44,626 bases of DNA from Acinetobacter pecorum (GCF_014837015.1 NZ_JACSPT010000023.1:1-44626), one strand, 5' to 3'; counted from the stretch's first letter, positions 25,454 to 34,061 are shown. Notes: generated by a model not told the origin, from the letters alone. Numbers and translations are program-made.

Positions 25454-26899
25454 ATGACTCTGGGTTTAACTGCATTAGAGTTAGCACGAATACAGTTCGC
25501 CTTTACTGTATCTTTTCATATCATTTTTCCTGCCATTTCAATTGGGCTGGCCGGTTTTCTGGCTATTCTGGAATGGCGCTGGCTCAAAACCAAAAACCCG
25601 ATTTTTCAGGATCTGTTCAAATTCTGGGTGAAAATTTTCGCTGTTGCATTCGGGATGGGTGTAGTCTCAGGCGTGGTCATGAGCTATCAGTTCGGAACGA
25701 ACTGGAGTGAGTTTTCACGGGTGGCGGGTAGTGTCACCGGACCTTTACTGGCCTATGAAGTTTTAACCGCTTTCTTTCTGGAAGCCGGATTTCTCGGCAT
25801 CATGTTATTTGGCTGGGGACGAGTGGGACCGAAGGCACATTTTTTCTCGACCTTGATGGTTTCGCTTGGAACCTGTATTTCCATGTTCTGGATTTTATCT
25901 TCCAACAGCTGGATGCAGACTCCACACGGTTTTGCAATAGAAAATGGCCTGATTATCCCGCAAGACTGGATTGCTATCATATTTAATCCTTCTTTCCTTT
26001 ATCGTCTGGCACATATGGGTACAGCTGCTTTTCTGGTTTCTGCTTTGCTGGTAGCTTCTGCAGCAGCCTGGCATCTGCTCAAGGGACGTCGTGATCCACT
26101 GGTTAAAACTTCATTCTCTATGGCAATGTGGTTGATTCTGGTACTTGCGCCATTGCAGGTGGTTATTGGTGATATGCATGGTATTAATACTCTTGAGCAT
26201 CAACCAGCGAAACTGGCCGCAATAGAAGGGCACTGGGAAACCAATCATGATGAAGGCATGCCTTTATATCTTTTTGGGATTCCCGATATGCAAGCTGAAG
26301 AAACCAAATATGCAATCGGAATTCCGAACTTGGGGAGCCTGATTCTGACTCACTCAATGGATGGAACGGTCACAGGACTCAAAGATTTTGCACCTGAAGA
26401 CCGGCCTAATTCATTAATCGTTTTCTGGAGCTTCAGGATCATGGTCGGTCTGGGAGTCCTCATGCTGTTACTGGCATTATGGGGGGCGTGGGCACGTAAC
26501 CGAGGTCGTTTTTATGAGTCCCGCGCATTACACCGTTTTGCCTTGATTATGGGTCCCTCCGGATTTATTGCCTTGCTGGCTGGATGGTTTACGACGGAAG
26601 TCGGCCGTCAGCCTTGGGTAGTCTACGGCATCATGCGGACCAAGGATGCACTGTCACCGGTATCCGCCGAACAGGTGGGGCTAACCCTGATAATTTTTGT
26701 AGTCGTCTACTGTGTGGTATTTGGCATCGGGATCTACTACATGTTACGTCTTATGCACAAAGGTCCAGAGTTCATTCATTCCAGACCGCATCATGAAACA
26801 GATAGCGATGTGGTTCAGGCTTCGCGTCGACCATTAAGTAGTATTCGCGAGCGTATTGAAGAAGTTCCTGAACAACCGGATCAGGAGGATAAAAAATGA
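25454..26899 (+). CDS. cydA: Cytochrome bd-type (cyanide-insensitive) ubiquinol oxidase subunit I
   Basis: Subunit I carries the haems of a bd-type quinol oxidase in the inner membrane and reduces O2 to water without proton pumping. The haem-ligand His is in VSFHIIFPA (residue 22). Conserved acidic residues appear in EVLTAFFLEAGFLGIMLFGW, and the quinol-site motif is GRQPWVVYGIMRT. The 481-residue length and the segment IPNLGSLILTHSMDG with a short Q-loop match the CioA cyanide-insensitive branch rather than long-Q-loop E. coli CydA. The ATG at 25454 is preferred, with AGGTGA upstream; a GTG at 25445 is also in frame. It overlaps cydB by four bases. Confidence 0.93.
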   Translation: MTLGLTALELARIQFAFTVSFHIIFPAISIGLAGFLAILEWRWLKTKNPIFQDLFKFWVKIFAVAFGMGVVSGVVMSYQFGTNWSEFSRVAGSVTGPLLAYEVLTAFFLEAGFLGIMLFGWGRVGPKAHFFSTLMVSLGTCISMFWILSSNSWMQTPHGFAIENGLIIPQDWIAIIFNPSFLYRLAHMGTAAFLVSALLVASAAAWHLLKGRRDPLVKTSFSMAMWLILVLAPLQVVIGDMHGINTLEHQPAKLAAIEGHWETNHDEGMPLYLFGIPDMQAEETKYAIGIPNLGSLILTHSMDGTVTGLKDFAPEDRPNSLIVFWSFRIMVGLGVLMLLLALWGAWARNRGRFYESRALHRFALIMGPSGFIALLAGWFTTEVGRQPWVVYGIMRTKDALSPVSAEQVGLTLIIFVVVYCVVFGIGIYYMLRLMHKGPEFIHSRPHHETDSDVVQASRRPLSSIRERIEEVPEQPDQEDKK

Positions 26900-27900
26900 T
26901 TGATTTATCATTAATCTGGATTGCGATTATTGGTCTTGGTGTACTGGTATATACCATTCTTGATGGTTTCGATCTGGGAATCGGTATCTTGTTTCCTTTT
27001 TTCCCGCATCAGGATGAACGTGATGTCATGATGAATACTGTTGCTCCGGTTTGGGATGGTAATGAAACCTGGATGGTGTTGGGCGGTGCCGGGCTATTTG
27101 CAGCTTTCCCCCTTGCTTACTCAACCGTACTCTCGGCATTGTATATGCCAATTATTCTGATGGTGATTGCTCTGATTTTCCGGGGCGTGGCTTTTGAATT
27201 CCGCTTCAAGGCAAACCGTAGCAAGCATTGGTGGGATAAAGCCTTTATAGGCGGCTCTGTACTTACCAGTTTTCTGCAAGGCATGATTCTAGGAGCCTAT
27301 ATTCAGGGCATTGAAACCCGGAACGGTGTCTATGTCGGAGGTGGTCTGGACTGGCTTAGTCCATTTAGTATTTTTACTGGTATTAGTGTGGTAGTACTCT
27401 ATGCAGCATTGGGTTGTGGTTGGCTGATCTATAAAACTGGAGATGACTTGCAGGATCGAATGTTTAAACTGATGCCAAAGCTGATTATTGCCTTGCTGAT
27501 CATACTGGCCGGTGTGAGTATATATACGCCGTTAACCCATCCGCAAATTGCTGAACGCTGGTTTAGCCAGCCTCAACTTACGTATTTTATGCCGGTTCCA
27601 ATTCTGGTTCTGCTATTTACCTGGCTGGCTTTGCGTGCCTGTAAGAGACGCAGTGAATTAGGTCCATTTACCTATATGCTGGTGCTGGTTTTCCTCGCTT
27701 ATACTGGCTTCTTAATCAGCCTGTGGCCATATATTATTCCGCCAAGCGTGACCATCTGGCAGGCAGCAGCGCATGAAAATAGCCAGTTATTCACTTTGAT
27801 TGGTGCGTTGATCCTGATCCCGATTATTGTGATTTATACGGGTATGTCCTATTGGGTATTCCGGCATAAGGTCAGGGTCGGCGATGATGGCTATCATTAA
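26896..27900 (+). CDS. cydB: Cytochrome bd-type ubiquinol oxidase subunit II
   Basis: Subunit II (334 residues) is the structural partner of CydA, with about eight transmembrane helices. The N-terminal signature IIGLGVLVYTILDGFDLGIGIL and the strongly conserved NTVAPVWDGNETWMVLGGAGLFAAFP are typical of CydB/CioB. The start codon overlaps the cydA stop (ATGA), and GGAGG precedes it. The third gene of the operon, a 35-codon DUF2474-like ORF, starts 9 bp downstream. Expression in Acinetobacter under cyanide, nitrosative or low-oxygen stress is a family expectation, not visible in the sequence. Confidence 0.95.
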   Translation: MIDLSLIWIAIIGLGVLVYTILDGFDLGIGILFPFFPHQDERDVMMNTVAPVWDGNETWMVLGGAGLFAAFPLAYSTVLSALYMPIILMVIALIFRGVAFEFRFKANRSKHWWDKAFIGGSVLTSFLQGMILGAYIQGIETRNGVYVGGGLDWLSPFSIFTGISVVVLYAALGCGWLIYKTGDDLQDRMFKLMPKLIIALLIILAGVSIYTPLTHPQIAERWFSQPQLTYFMPVPILVLLFTWLALRACKRRSELGPFTYMLVLVFLAYTGFLISLWPYIIPPSVTIWQAAAHENSQLFTLIGALILIPIIVIYTGMSYWVFRHKVRVGDDGYH

Positions 27901-27909
27901 GGAGCGGTC

Positions 27910-28017
27910 ATGAAAGGCAAACAGGTATTATGGTTTGTAGGATTATGGCTAGCGGGATTTTTAACGCTGGCAGTGATTGCCGGTGCATTCCGCTTTATGG
28001 TGCATTTAGCTTACTAA
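27910..28017 (+). CDS. DUF2474-like small membrane protein of the bd oxidase
   Basis: This 35-residue ORF follows cydB by 9 bp with the ribosome binding site AAGGAG. It encodes one transmembrane helix (about residues 7-29, beginning VLWFVGLWLAGFLTLAVI) followed by Phe-Arg-Phe. The pattern of a basic N-terminus, Trp-rich helix start and Arg near the helix end matches DUF2474, a family found downstream of cioAB genes. It probably plays the role of CydX/YbgT, stabilising the oxidase haem site (inference). A terminator follows within 20 bp, so it is the last gene of the operon. Confidence 0.8.
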   Translation: MKGKQVLWFVGLWLAGFLTLAVIAGAFRFMVHLAY

Positions 28018-28035
28018 ATTATTAAAACCAAGATG

Positions 28036-28070
28036 AAAAAAGTGATCTGGATGTCCTGATCACTTTTTTT
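28036..28070 (+). terminator. Terminator of the cydAB operon
   Basis: A 12-bp stem (AAAAAAGTGATC at 28036-28047, GATCACTTTTTT at 28058-28069) has a ten-base loop and ends in a T-run. Confidence 0.9.
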
Positions 28071-28097
28071 AGCTGCAATTAATCTATTATAAAAAAA

Positions 28098-28679
28098 TTA
28101 AATTGAGGATTTTAACTGTTTGCGATAAACACTTGGACGTACAGGACGAGTATGTTTCCAAAGGCCCTTCTTCTGCTTCTTAGCTTTATCTTGCAGTCCA
28201 ATCATATAGCGTAAATGGTTTTTATCTTTAATGTATTCCTCATAAACCCAAGCTGCACCACGTTTAACAATCTCTTCATTGATATTTTTACGATAGCGGT
28301 AGACCACCCCGACGCAACGGCCATAACGGTCAATGTCGGTAATCTTTACCCGAACCATTTTATTATGCACCATACTTTTGACTAGTCGCTGTGATTCCTT
28401 GCCATAGGCCTGACTAGATTCTGGTGCATCTACAAAAGCAAAGCGTAATTTGGTTTCAGAGCGACGGATATTAAAACGGTAGCAGGTGAGTGTATCCCCA
28501 TCACTCACAGCTTTTACGCGGCACCAATATTTTTTACCTTTCTTAAAGGGACGGAATATGTCTTTTAAATAGACCGTAATTTTGTGCAGCAGATAATAGG
28601 AAAAACACAGCAGTACTAGACCCAGCACAATTTGCCAGCTGGTGGAGAGATTTAACAAGGGCGAGATCCAAATCAGCAA
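28098..28679 (-). CDS. Membrane-anchored thermonuclease (SNase-like) family protein
   Basis: This 193-residue protein has an N-terminal hydrophobic anchor (residues about 1-30). The staphylococcal nuclease fold follows: CRVKAVSDGDTLTCYRFN, LRFAFVDAPESSQAYGKESQRL, VRVKITDIDRYGRCVGVVY. The catalytic set of family members (Asp in SDGDT, Arg and Asp in the FVDAPE strand, Glu near AYGKESQ, Arg of RYGR) appears kept. These nucleases cut DNA and RNA in a calcium-dependent manner outside the cytoplasm. The C-terminus ends in the usual KKGLWKHTRPVRPSVYR. It stands alone on the minus strand between the cyd operon and a cluster of repeat motifs. Confidence 0.85.
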   Translation of the reverse strand: MLIWISPLLNLSTSWQIVLGLVLLCFSYYLLHKITVYLKDIFRPFKKGKKYWCRVKAVSDGDTLTCYRFNIRRSETKLRFAFVDAPESSQAYGKESQRLVKSMVHNKMVRVKITDIDRYGRCVGVVYRYRKNINEEIVKRGAAWVYEEYIKDKNHLRYMIGLQDKAKKQKKGLWKHTRPVRPSVYRKQLKSSI

Positions 28680-28783
28680 GATACAGCTGCGAGAACACAG
28701 CTAAAAGTTGGGTCATTTTAGAGCAAAGCCAGTAGATCTACGGATTAAAAGCTAATCACTTAGTGTTTAGTTTTGTACCGACT

Positions 28784-28892
28784 AAAATAGCCTAAGTATA
28801 TTTTTCTGCTGATAAGATAAATCCACGGCCATCAAAAATTAATATTTTAAATAGCCTAAGCAAATTTAAATTCCTTTATAAATAGCCTAAGT
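28784..28892 (+). repeat. Cluster of three AAATAGCCTAAG motifs (copies 4-6)
   Basis: Copies lie at 28784-28796 (ending in T), 28848-28862 (ending in GCA) and 28880-28892 (ending in T). All are on the + strand, with starts 64 and 32 bases apart. The last copy overlaps the stop codon of the LysR gene. Nothing else is evident between the nuclease gene and the LysR gene. Confidence 0.75.
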
Positions 28893-29777
28893 AAAAATTT
28901 TATAGATTTCACTTCTCAAAAATTGATATCTTTTATTCTCTTGTAAATCTTTATGCCAATACATACCCATATTAATTTCAGGCAGTTCTACAGGAACTTT
29001 AAAAACGTTAAGACAAGAAGCCAGTTGTAAATGTGCCAATACATTTTTAGGAATAGTCAACATAGCTGTTTTTTGTTGCTGCAAAATTTGTAGTGCAGTT
29101 GAATAATGCTGACAACGTAAAAAAATCTGCCGTGAATACTGTTTCCGATTTAAATAAATATCTTCAACTAAAACCCCAGTACGACGTGAGGACACGCCAA
29201 TATGAGGGGAGGCAAGATAAATCTGTTCACTCATTTCTGTCAATTGTGTACATACTACAAATTCATCTTGTACCAGGCGCTCAAACTGAATTTTTTCAGC
29301 AATATTTTGTTCCAGATCTATGACGAAATCGACCTGCTGAGACGCCAGATCTGCTGCAATATTTTTACGATCCAGCTTCATGCTGCTAAGTTGAATATCG
29401 AGGCTAAGCTGCTGAAAGTGCTGAACCAGTTTAGGAAAAATCATCGGCTCAATTTCATCATGAACCGCAATCTTCAGGCTCTGGATCATTTCAGGGTTAA
29501 ACTGCTGATGCTGAATCGAAATATTTTGAATCGCAAAAAGTGCGTTTTTTACTCCAGGATATATCTGTTCTGAAAATGGGGTAGGCTGCATTTTGCTACC
29601 GGTGCGCACAAATAAATCATCTTGTAAATGCTGTCTTAAACGTTGCAACGCGTGACTGGCAGCAGACTGACTAACTGATAAAATCTGTGCAGCTTTAGAA
29701 ATACTATTTTGCTCATAAATCGCAATAAAAAGTGGATAAAGGTTAATGTCAATACGATGGAAATTTCGAAGATCCAT
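28887..29777 (-). CDS. LysR-family transcriptional regulator
   Basis: This protein of about 296 residues starts from MDLRNFHRIDINLYPLF. It has the LysR N-terminal helix-turn-helix (SISKAAQILSVSQSAASHALQRLRQHLQDDLFVRTG) and an effector-binding domain of two periplasmic-binding-protein-like lobes. It is divergent from the four-gene acyl-CoA dehydrogenase/kinase/phosphatase/SDR operon, the classical LysR arrangement. It is therefore the likely regulator of that operon, responding to a pathway intermediate (inference). The frame is open nine codons further, to an ATG at 29804, which overlaps the palindrome ATAATATTAT (29803-29812), a possible part of the binding site. Confidence 0.87.
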   Translation of the reverse strand: MDLRNFHRIDINLYPLFIAIYEQNSISKAAQILSVSQSAASHALQRLRQHLQDDLFVRTGSKMQPTPFSEQIYPGVKNALFAIQNISIQHQQFNPEMIQSLKIAVHDEIEPMIFPKLVQHFQQLSLDIQLSSMKLDRKNIAADLASQQVDFVIDLEQNIAEKIQFERLVQDEFVVCTQLTEMSEQIYLASPHIGVSSRRTGVLVEDIYLNRKQYSRQIFLRCQHYSTALQILQQQKTAMLTIPKNVLAHLQLASCLNVFKVPVELPEINMGMYWHKDLQENKRYQFLRSEIYKIFT

Positions 29778-29898
29778 CACGGTTTTAGAATGAATACTAT
29801 GCATAATATTATATGGGTTAAAATCATTTTGTTCATAATAGAATTTGGGTTAAGGTGTTGTAAAGAGTATGAATTAGAATATTTAGAGAGATGAATCA

Positions 29899-31140
29899 AT
29901 GTTTGAACTTTCAGCACATGCACAGGATTATTTAAACAGAACTAAAAAGTTTATTACTGAAGAAATTGAACCGGTCGAAGCTGAATTCTGGCAGCAGGTT
30001 CACGAGTTGAACCAAGGGGGAGACTGGACCAAATGGCAATGGCCTGTAGAACTGGAAAATTTAAAAGCCAAAGCCAAAGCTGCAAGCCTCTGGAATATGT
30101 TTCTTCCTTGTCCAGAACTTGGTCAAGGCCTGTCGGTTCAGGAATATGCACATATCGCGGAACTTTCCGGCCGTAGCCTGATTGCGCCAACGGTATTTAA
30201 CTGTAATGCGCCTGATAGCGGCAATATGGAAGTTTTATGGCGTTATGGTTCTGAAGAACAGAAACAGCAATGGTTGATGCCACTTTTAGAAGGAAAAATC
30301 CGTTCGGTCTTTTGTATGACTGAACCTGCAGTTGCATCCAGTGATGCCACCAATATGCAGGCAACGGCGGTAATTCAAGGTGATGAGATTGTTCTGAATG
30401 GTCGTAAATGGTGGTCATCAGGTCTGGGTGATCCGAATGCTAAAATCATTATTTTTATGGCGCATACTCCAAATGAAACAAAAGACCGTCATCATCAGCA
30501 TTCGATGGTTCTGGTTCCGGTAGATACTGCCGGCGTTAAAATCGAACGTATGCTGCCAGTGTTTGGTGACTATGATGCACCACATGGCCACGGCGAAATC
30601 AGTTTTGATAATGTCCGTGTCCCTGTTTCAAATTTTATTGGTGGTGCCGGTCAGGGCTTTGAAATTGCTCAAGGTCGCTTAGGACCAGGTCGTATTCATC
30701 ATTGCATGCGCTGTATTGGTGCGGCGGAAAAATCTTTGGAGTTGATGATAGACCGTGGTATGAGCCGCAGCGCATTTGGCAAAGAGATTTTAAAACTTGG
30801 CGGCAACCTGGAGCGTGTCGCGGAAGCACGGGTTGCAATTGATCAGGCGCGTCTTTTGACCTTGTATGCTGCCTATAAAATGGATACTTTAGGGAATATG
30901 GCTGCATTGACTGAAATTTCTGCAATTAAAGTCGTTGCGCCAAGTGTGCTGGAAAAAGTGGTCGATATGGCGATCCAGATCCACGGCGGTGCCGGAGTCT
31001 CTCGGGATACGCCATTGACAGGATTCTTTGCTCAGGCACGTGCCTTACGTCTGGCCGATGGCCCGGATGAAGTGCATAAAGGCATGATTGCCAAACTGGA
31101 ACTGGCAAAACGTGGCTACAGTACTCGTCGCAAAAAGTAA
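29899..31140 (+). CDS. Acyl-CoA dehydrogenase of the ACAD10/11 (LvaC-like) type
   Basis: This 413-residue flavoprotein is a divergent acyl-CoA dehydrogenase. Its middle-domain motif is FCMTEPAVASSDATNMQATA. Its C-terminus has LRLADGPDEVHKGMIAK, where the usual YEGT catalytic motif is replaced by the ADGPDEVH of the ACAD10/11 group. In that group (mammalian ACAD10/11, Pseudomonas LvaC) the enzyme works with a kinase to process 4-hydroxyacyl-CoA via a 4-phosphoacyl-CoA intermediate. The next gene encodes just such an APH-type kinase, supporting this reading. It is first in the operon, with ribosome binding site GAGAGA, divergent from a LysR regulator. Confidence 0.85.
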   Translation: MFELSAHAQDYLNRTKKFITEEIEPVEAEFWQQVHELNQGGDWTKWQWPVELENLKAKAKAASLWNMFLPCPELGQGLSVQEYAHIAELSGRSLIAPTVFNCNAPDSGNMEVLWRYGSEEQKQQWLMPLLEGKIRSVFCMTEPAVASSDATNMQATAVIQGDEIVLNGRKWWSSGLGDPNAKIIIFMAHTPNETKDRHHQHSMVLVPVDTAGVKIERMLPVFGDYDAPHGHGEISFDNVRVPVSNFIGGAGQGFEIAQGRLGPGRIHHCMRCIGAAEKSLELMIDRGMSRSAFGKEILKLGGNLERVAEARVAIDQARLLTLYAAYKMDTLGNMAALTEISAIKVVAPSVLEKVVDMAIQIHGGAGVSRDTPLTGFFAQARALRLADGPDEVHKGMIAKLELAKRGYSTRRKK

Positions 31141-31194
31141 TCTGGTTTTTTAACAAGAAGATTGAAACGTATTAAAAAATTTTGAGGAAACATT

Positions 31195-32316
31195 ATGGCG
31201 GTTATTGATGTTGGTGGAAGAGTTCGTCAAGGTGAAGAACTGGATGTACAGGCCATTACCGAATGGTTAATCCAAAACGGTAACAATGTTGAAAGCCCCG
31301 TTGAAGTGACTCAATATTCAGGTGGGGCTTCAAACTGGACCTATCGTCTAAAGTATGCCAATGCCGATCTAATTTTACGTCGCCCGCCACAAGGCACCAA
31401 AGCCAAATCAGCCCATGATATGGCACGTGAATATCATGTGCAGAAAGCTTTGGCTGGGTACTATCCGGTCGTACCTGAAATGGTCGCGCTTTGTCAGGAT
31501 GAATCGGTGATTGGCTGTGACTTCTATGTGATGAAACGCATCGAAGGCATTATTCCACGCGCCAAAATGCCACCTGAATTGCAACTGACTGAGTCTGATA
31601 TTCGGACATTATGTATCAATATGATTGATAAACTGATCGAATTGCATCAGGTTCCTTATACAGGCACCGAGCTGGAAAAGTTGGGCAAAGGTGAGGGTTA
31701 TTGCCGCCGTCAGGTAGAAGGTTGGGATAATCGTTATGAGAAAGCCAAGACCATAAATGTTCCATCTTTTAAATATGTACGCAACTGGCTTAATGAAAAT
31801 ATTCCTTCCGACTCTAAAACCTGCGTCATTCATAATGACTGGCGTTTTGACAATCTCATTCTGGATCCAGAGAATCCGACTGAAGTGATTGGTGTACTGG
31901 ACTGGGAAATGGCCACTCTCGGCGATCCGCTGATGGATCTGGGTTCTGCCTTGGCCTATTGGGTAGAAGATACCGATAATGCCATTTTTAAAGCGACTCG
32001 TCGTCAGCCAACCAATCTAAAAGGTATGTTTACCCGTAAAGAGGTCGTAGATTACTATCTTGAAAAAACCGGTTTGCAGCCTGAGAACTGGACATTTTAT
32101 GAGGTGTTTGGTGTATTCCGCCTCGCGGTCATCGCCCAGCAGATTTATTATCGTTATTACCACAAACAAACCAATAATCCGGCCTTTAAGGATTTCTGGG
32201 TGATAATTCATGCCTTGCATATTCGTGCTTTAAAACTGATTGGCAGCCAAAAACTGGAAGCTAATGAGATCGCACAGAAATATATTCTGAAATTTAAAGA
32301 GATAATGCCAAAATGA
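31195..32316 (+). CDS. APH-family kinase of the ACAD10/LvaA type
   Basis: This 373-residue phosphotransferase has the aminoglycoside phosphotransferase fold. It begins with a nucleotide-binding strand pair (TQYSGGASNWTYRLKYANADLILRR). The catalytic loop is VIHNDWRFDNLIL (His-X-Asp-X4-Asn) and the metal site is LDWEMATLGDPLMDLG, where Asp-Trp-Glu replaces Asp-Phe-Gly. This is the ACAD10-type kinase domain rather than an antibiotic-resistance enzyme. In Pseudomonas levulinate catabolism the homologous LvaA phosphorylates 4-hydroxyvaleryl-CoA. The stop overlaps the next start (ATGA), so translation is coupled. The exact hydroxyacyl substrate is unknown. Confidence 0.85.
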   Translation: MAVIDVGGRVRQGEELDVQAITEWLIQNGNNVESPVEVTQYSGGASNWTYRLKYANADLILRRPPQGTKAKSAHDMAREYHVQKALAGYYPVVPEMVALCQDESVIGCDFYVMKRIEGIIPRAKMPPELQLTESDIRTLCINMIDKLIELHQVPYTGTELEKLGKGEGYCRRQVEGWDNRYEKAKTINVPSFKYVRNWLNENIPSDSKTCVIHNDWRFDNLILDPENPTEVIGVLDWEMATLGDPLMDLGSALAYWVEDTDNAIFKATRRQPTNLKGMFTRKEVVDYYLEKTGLQPENWTFYEVFGVFRLAVIAQQIYYRYYHKQTNNPAFKDFWVIIHALHIRALKLIGSQKLEANEIAQKYILKFKEIMPK

Positions 32317-33011
32317 CCACTATTTACCTGATCCGGCATGGCCAAGCCTCTTTTGGCGCAGAAAGTTATGATCAGCTTTCGCCCAATGGCGAGTTACAGG
32401 CAAAGCTTTTGGGCCGCTATTTTGATGAAATTCTGAAAGAAGCACCTTATGTGGTTGCAGGCTCCATGCAGCGTCATCAACAGACAGCAAAATTATCTCT
32501 GGAAGAATGTTTTCCGGAAAGTGAGATTCTGACGGATAGTGCCTGGAATGAATTTAATCATCAGCAGGTATTTGCACGTTATGAACCGCGTTTTAATCAG
32601 CCTGAATTGCTCAAACAGGACGTGTCAGAGCATGCAAATCCTCGGGATTACCTCAGCAAAATTTTTACCGGTGCGATTGCACGTTGGACCGGCGATGATT
32701 ACCACCATGAATATGATGAATCCTGGCCGAATTTTAAAGACCGTGTGGAAACCGGTTTGCAAAATCTGTGTGACCAGCTGGCCAAAAGCCGCCCACGTTA
32801 TGCAGTCGTTTATACCTCAGGTGGCGTGATTTCTGTGGCTGTAGGCAAAATTTTGGGCCTTAGCCCAGAAAAAACCTTTGCTTTGAACTGGGCGATTACC
32901 AATACCAGTATTACGACACTGCGGCTGGTAGGTAATGAACCACAACTACTCAGTTTAAATGAACATCATTTTATCAAGGCACAGCATCCGGAATTGCTGA
33001 CCTGGATCTAA
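32313..33011 (+). CDS. Histidine phosphatase (phosphoglycerate-mutase-like) family protein
   Basis: This 232-residue member of histidine phosphatase clan 1 has the phospho-acceptor motif LIRHGQASFG at residues 6-15. A second conserved Arg is in GSMQRHQQTAKL, and the C-terminal acid/base region contains VYTSGGVISVAVGK, where Ser-Gly follows in place of the more usual Ser-His. The family transfers phosphate via the His to water or to a sugar. It sits in the middle of the kinase/dehydrogenase operon, where it might act on a phosphorylated intermediate or correct misphosphorylated products (inference). It overlaps the kinase gene by four bases. Confidence 0.83.
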   Translation: MTTIYLIRHGQASFGAESYDQLSPNGELQAKLLGRYFDEILKEAPYVVAGSMQRHQQTAKLSLEECFPESEILTDSAWNEFNHQQVFARYEPRFNQPELLKQDVSEHANPRDYLSKIFTGAIARWTGDDYHHEYDESWPNFKDRVETGLQNLCDQLAKSRPRYAVVYTSGGVISVAVGKILGLSPEKTFALNWAITNTSITTLRLVGNEPQLLSLNEHHFIKAQHPELLTWI

Positions 33012-33058
33012 ATCATATCGAATACTACTGTAAAAAAATAAAGGAATAGGATAAACCC

Positions 33059-33802
33059 ATGGCTAAAACAATTTTAATTACCGGTGCAAGTTCAGGGATC
33101 GGTGCCGGTATGGCACGTGAATTTGCCAAGAAAGGCTATAACCTGGCGATTTGTGCACGTCGCCTGGATCGTCTGGAAACCTTAAAGCAGGAACTGGAAA
33201 GCCAATATAATATTAAAGTCATTGCCAAAACACTGGATGTCACCGATTACGATCAGGTTTTTGAAGTTTTGCGCGCTTTTAAAGAAGACTTCGGCACCAT
33301 TGACCGGATTATCGTGAATGCAGGTGTGGGTGAAGGTCGCCGGATTGGTAAAGGTAATTTTGCTATCAATAAAGCCACGGTTGAAACCAACTTTATTTCG
33401 GCATTGGCACAATGTGAAGCTGCAGTGGAAATTTTCCGCGCCCAAAACTCTGGCCATCTGGTCATGATCTCATCCATGAGTGCCATGCGTGGTATGCCAA
33501 AACATTTAACGGCTTATGGCGCAAGTAAGGCCGGCGTGGCTCATTTAGCGGAAGGCATTCGAGCTGAATTGATCGATACGCCAATAAAAGTGACCACCAT
33601 TTTCCCAGGATATATTCGGACTGAAATCAATGAGGGGGCGAAAAAGCTACCTTTTGAAGTAGATGAGAAAACTGGTTCACGTTTATTGGCAGCAGAAATT
33701 GAAAAAGCGCCAGTTAAAGCCTATGTACCGAAATGGCCTTGGTTGCCACTTGGTCTAGCCATGAAAGTATTACCACTTAAACTGGTAAATAAATTGGGCT
33801 AA
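33059..33802 (+). CDS. Short-chain dehydrogenase/reductase (SDR)
   Basis: This 247-residue classical SDR has the cofactor motif TGASSGIGAGMAREFAKKG. The structural NAGVGEG follows, then the catalytic triad Ser-Tyr-Lys (ISSMSAMRGMPKHLTAYGASK). A CARRLDRL segment after the second strand, with Arg residues, suggests NADP(H). It is the last gene of the operon. In the Lva pathway an SDR (LvaD) also accompanies the kinase and acyl-CoA dehydrogenase, so it may oxidise or reduce a hydroxyacyl intermediate. A hydrophobic C-terminus (WPWLPLGLAMKVLPLKLVNKLG) hints at membrane association. A strong terminator follows. Confidence 0.87.
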   Translation: MAKTILITGASSGIGAGMAREFAKKGYNLAICARRLDRLETLKQELESQYNIKVIAKTLDVTDYDQVFEVLRAFKEDFGTIDRIIVNAGVGEGRRIGKGNFAINKATVETNFISALAQCEAAVEIFRAQNSGHLVMISSMSAMRGMPKHLTAYGASKAGVAHLAEGIRAELIDTPIKVTTIFPGYIRTEINEGAKKLPFEVDEKTGSRLLAAEIEKAPVKAYVPKWPWLPLGLAMKVLPLKLVNKLG

Positions 33803-33820
33803 AAGCAATTTTAGATATTT

Positions 33821-33850
33821 AAAAAGAGAAGCGAGAATGCTTCTCTTTTT
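33821..33850 (+). terminator. Terminator of the ACAD/kinase/SDR operon
   Basis: A 12-bp perfect stem (AAAAAGAGAAGC at 33821-33832, GCTTCTCTTTTT at 33839-33850) has a six-base loop and a T-rich 3' side. Confidence 0.92.
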
Positions 33851-34061
33851 ATGATAACGATATTACAGCCAAACCTTAAAAAACTTTAATGATTAATGAC
33901 CAGTTAATTCGACTAATTTTGACTGTTGATTTCATGAAAAAGATAATCTCTCAATTTTCATAATTCCCTCCAATTTAAAGAATTATCTCAACTGTCCAAA
34001 ACTTAGACATACTCGCTTCAAAAGTGGAAAGATAACTTCTTTTTTCTAGAATTTCCTTTAA

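Noticed and set aside
29803..29812. LysR binding site ATAATATTAT
   Set aside because: The palindrome is real but purely A/T and short; in AT-rich DNA this is weak evidence, so it is mentioned only with the LysR gene.
31195..32316. Aminoglycoside resistance gene
   Set aside because: The APH fold is present, but the operon context with an acyl-CoA dehydrogenase and the ACAD10-type motifs indicate a hydroxyacyl-CoA kinase, not resistance.
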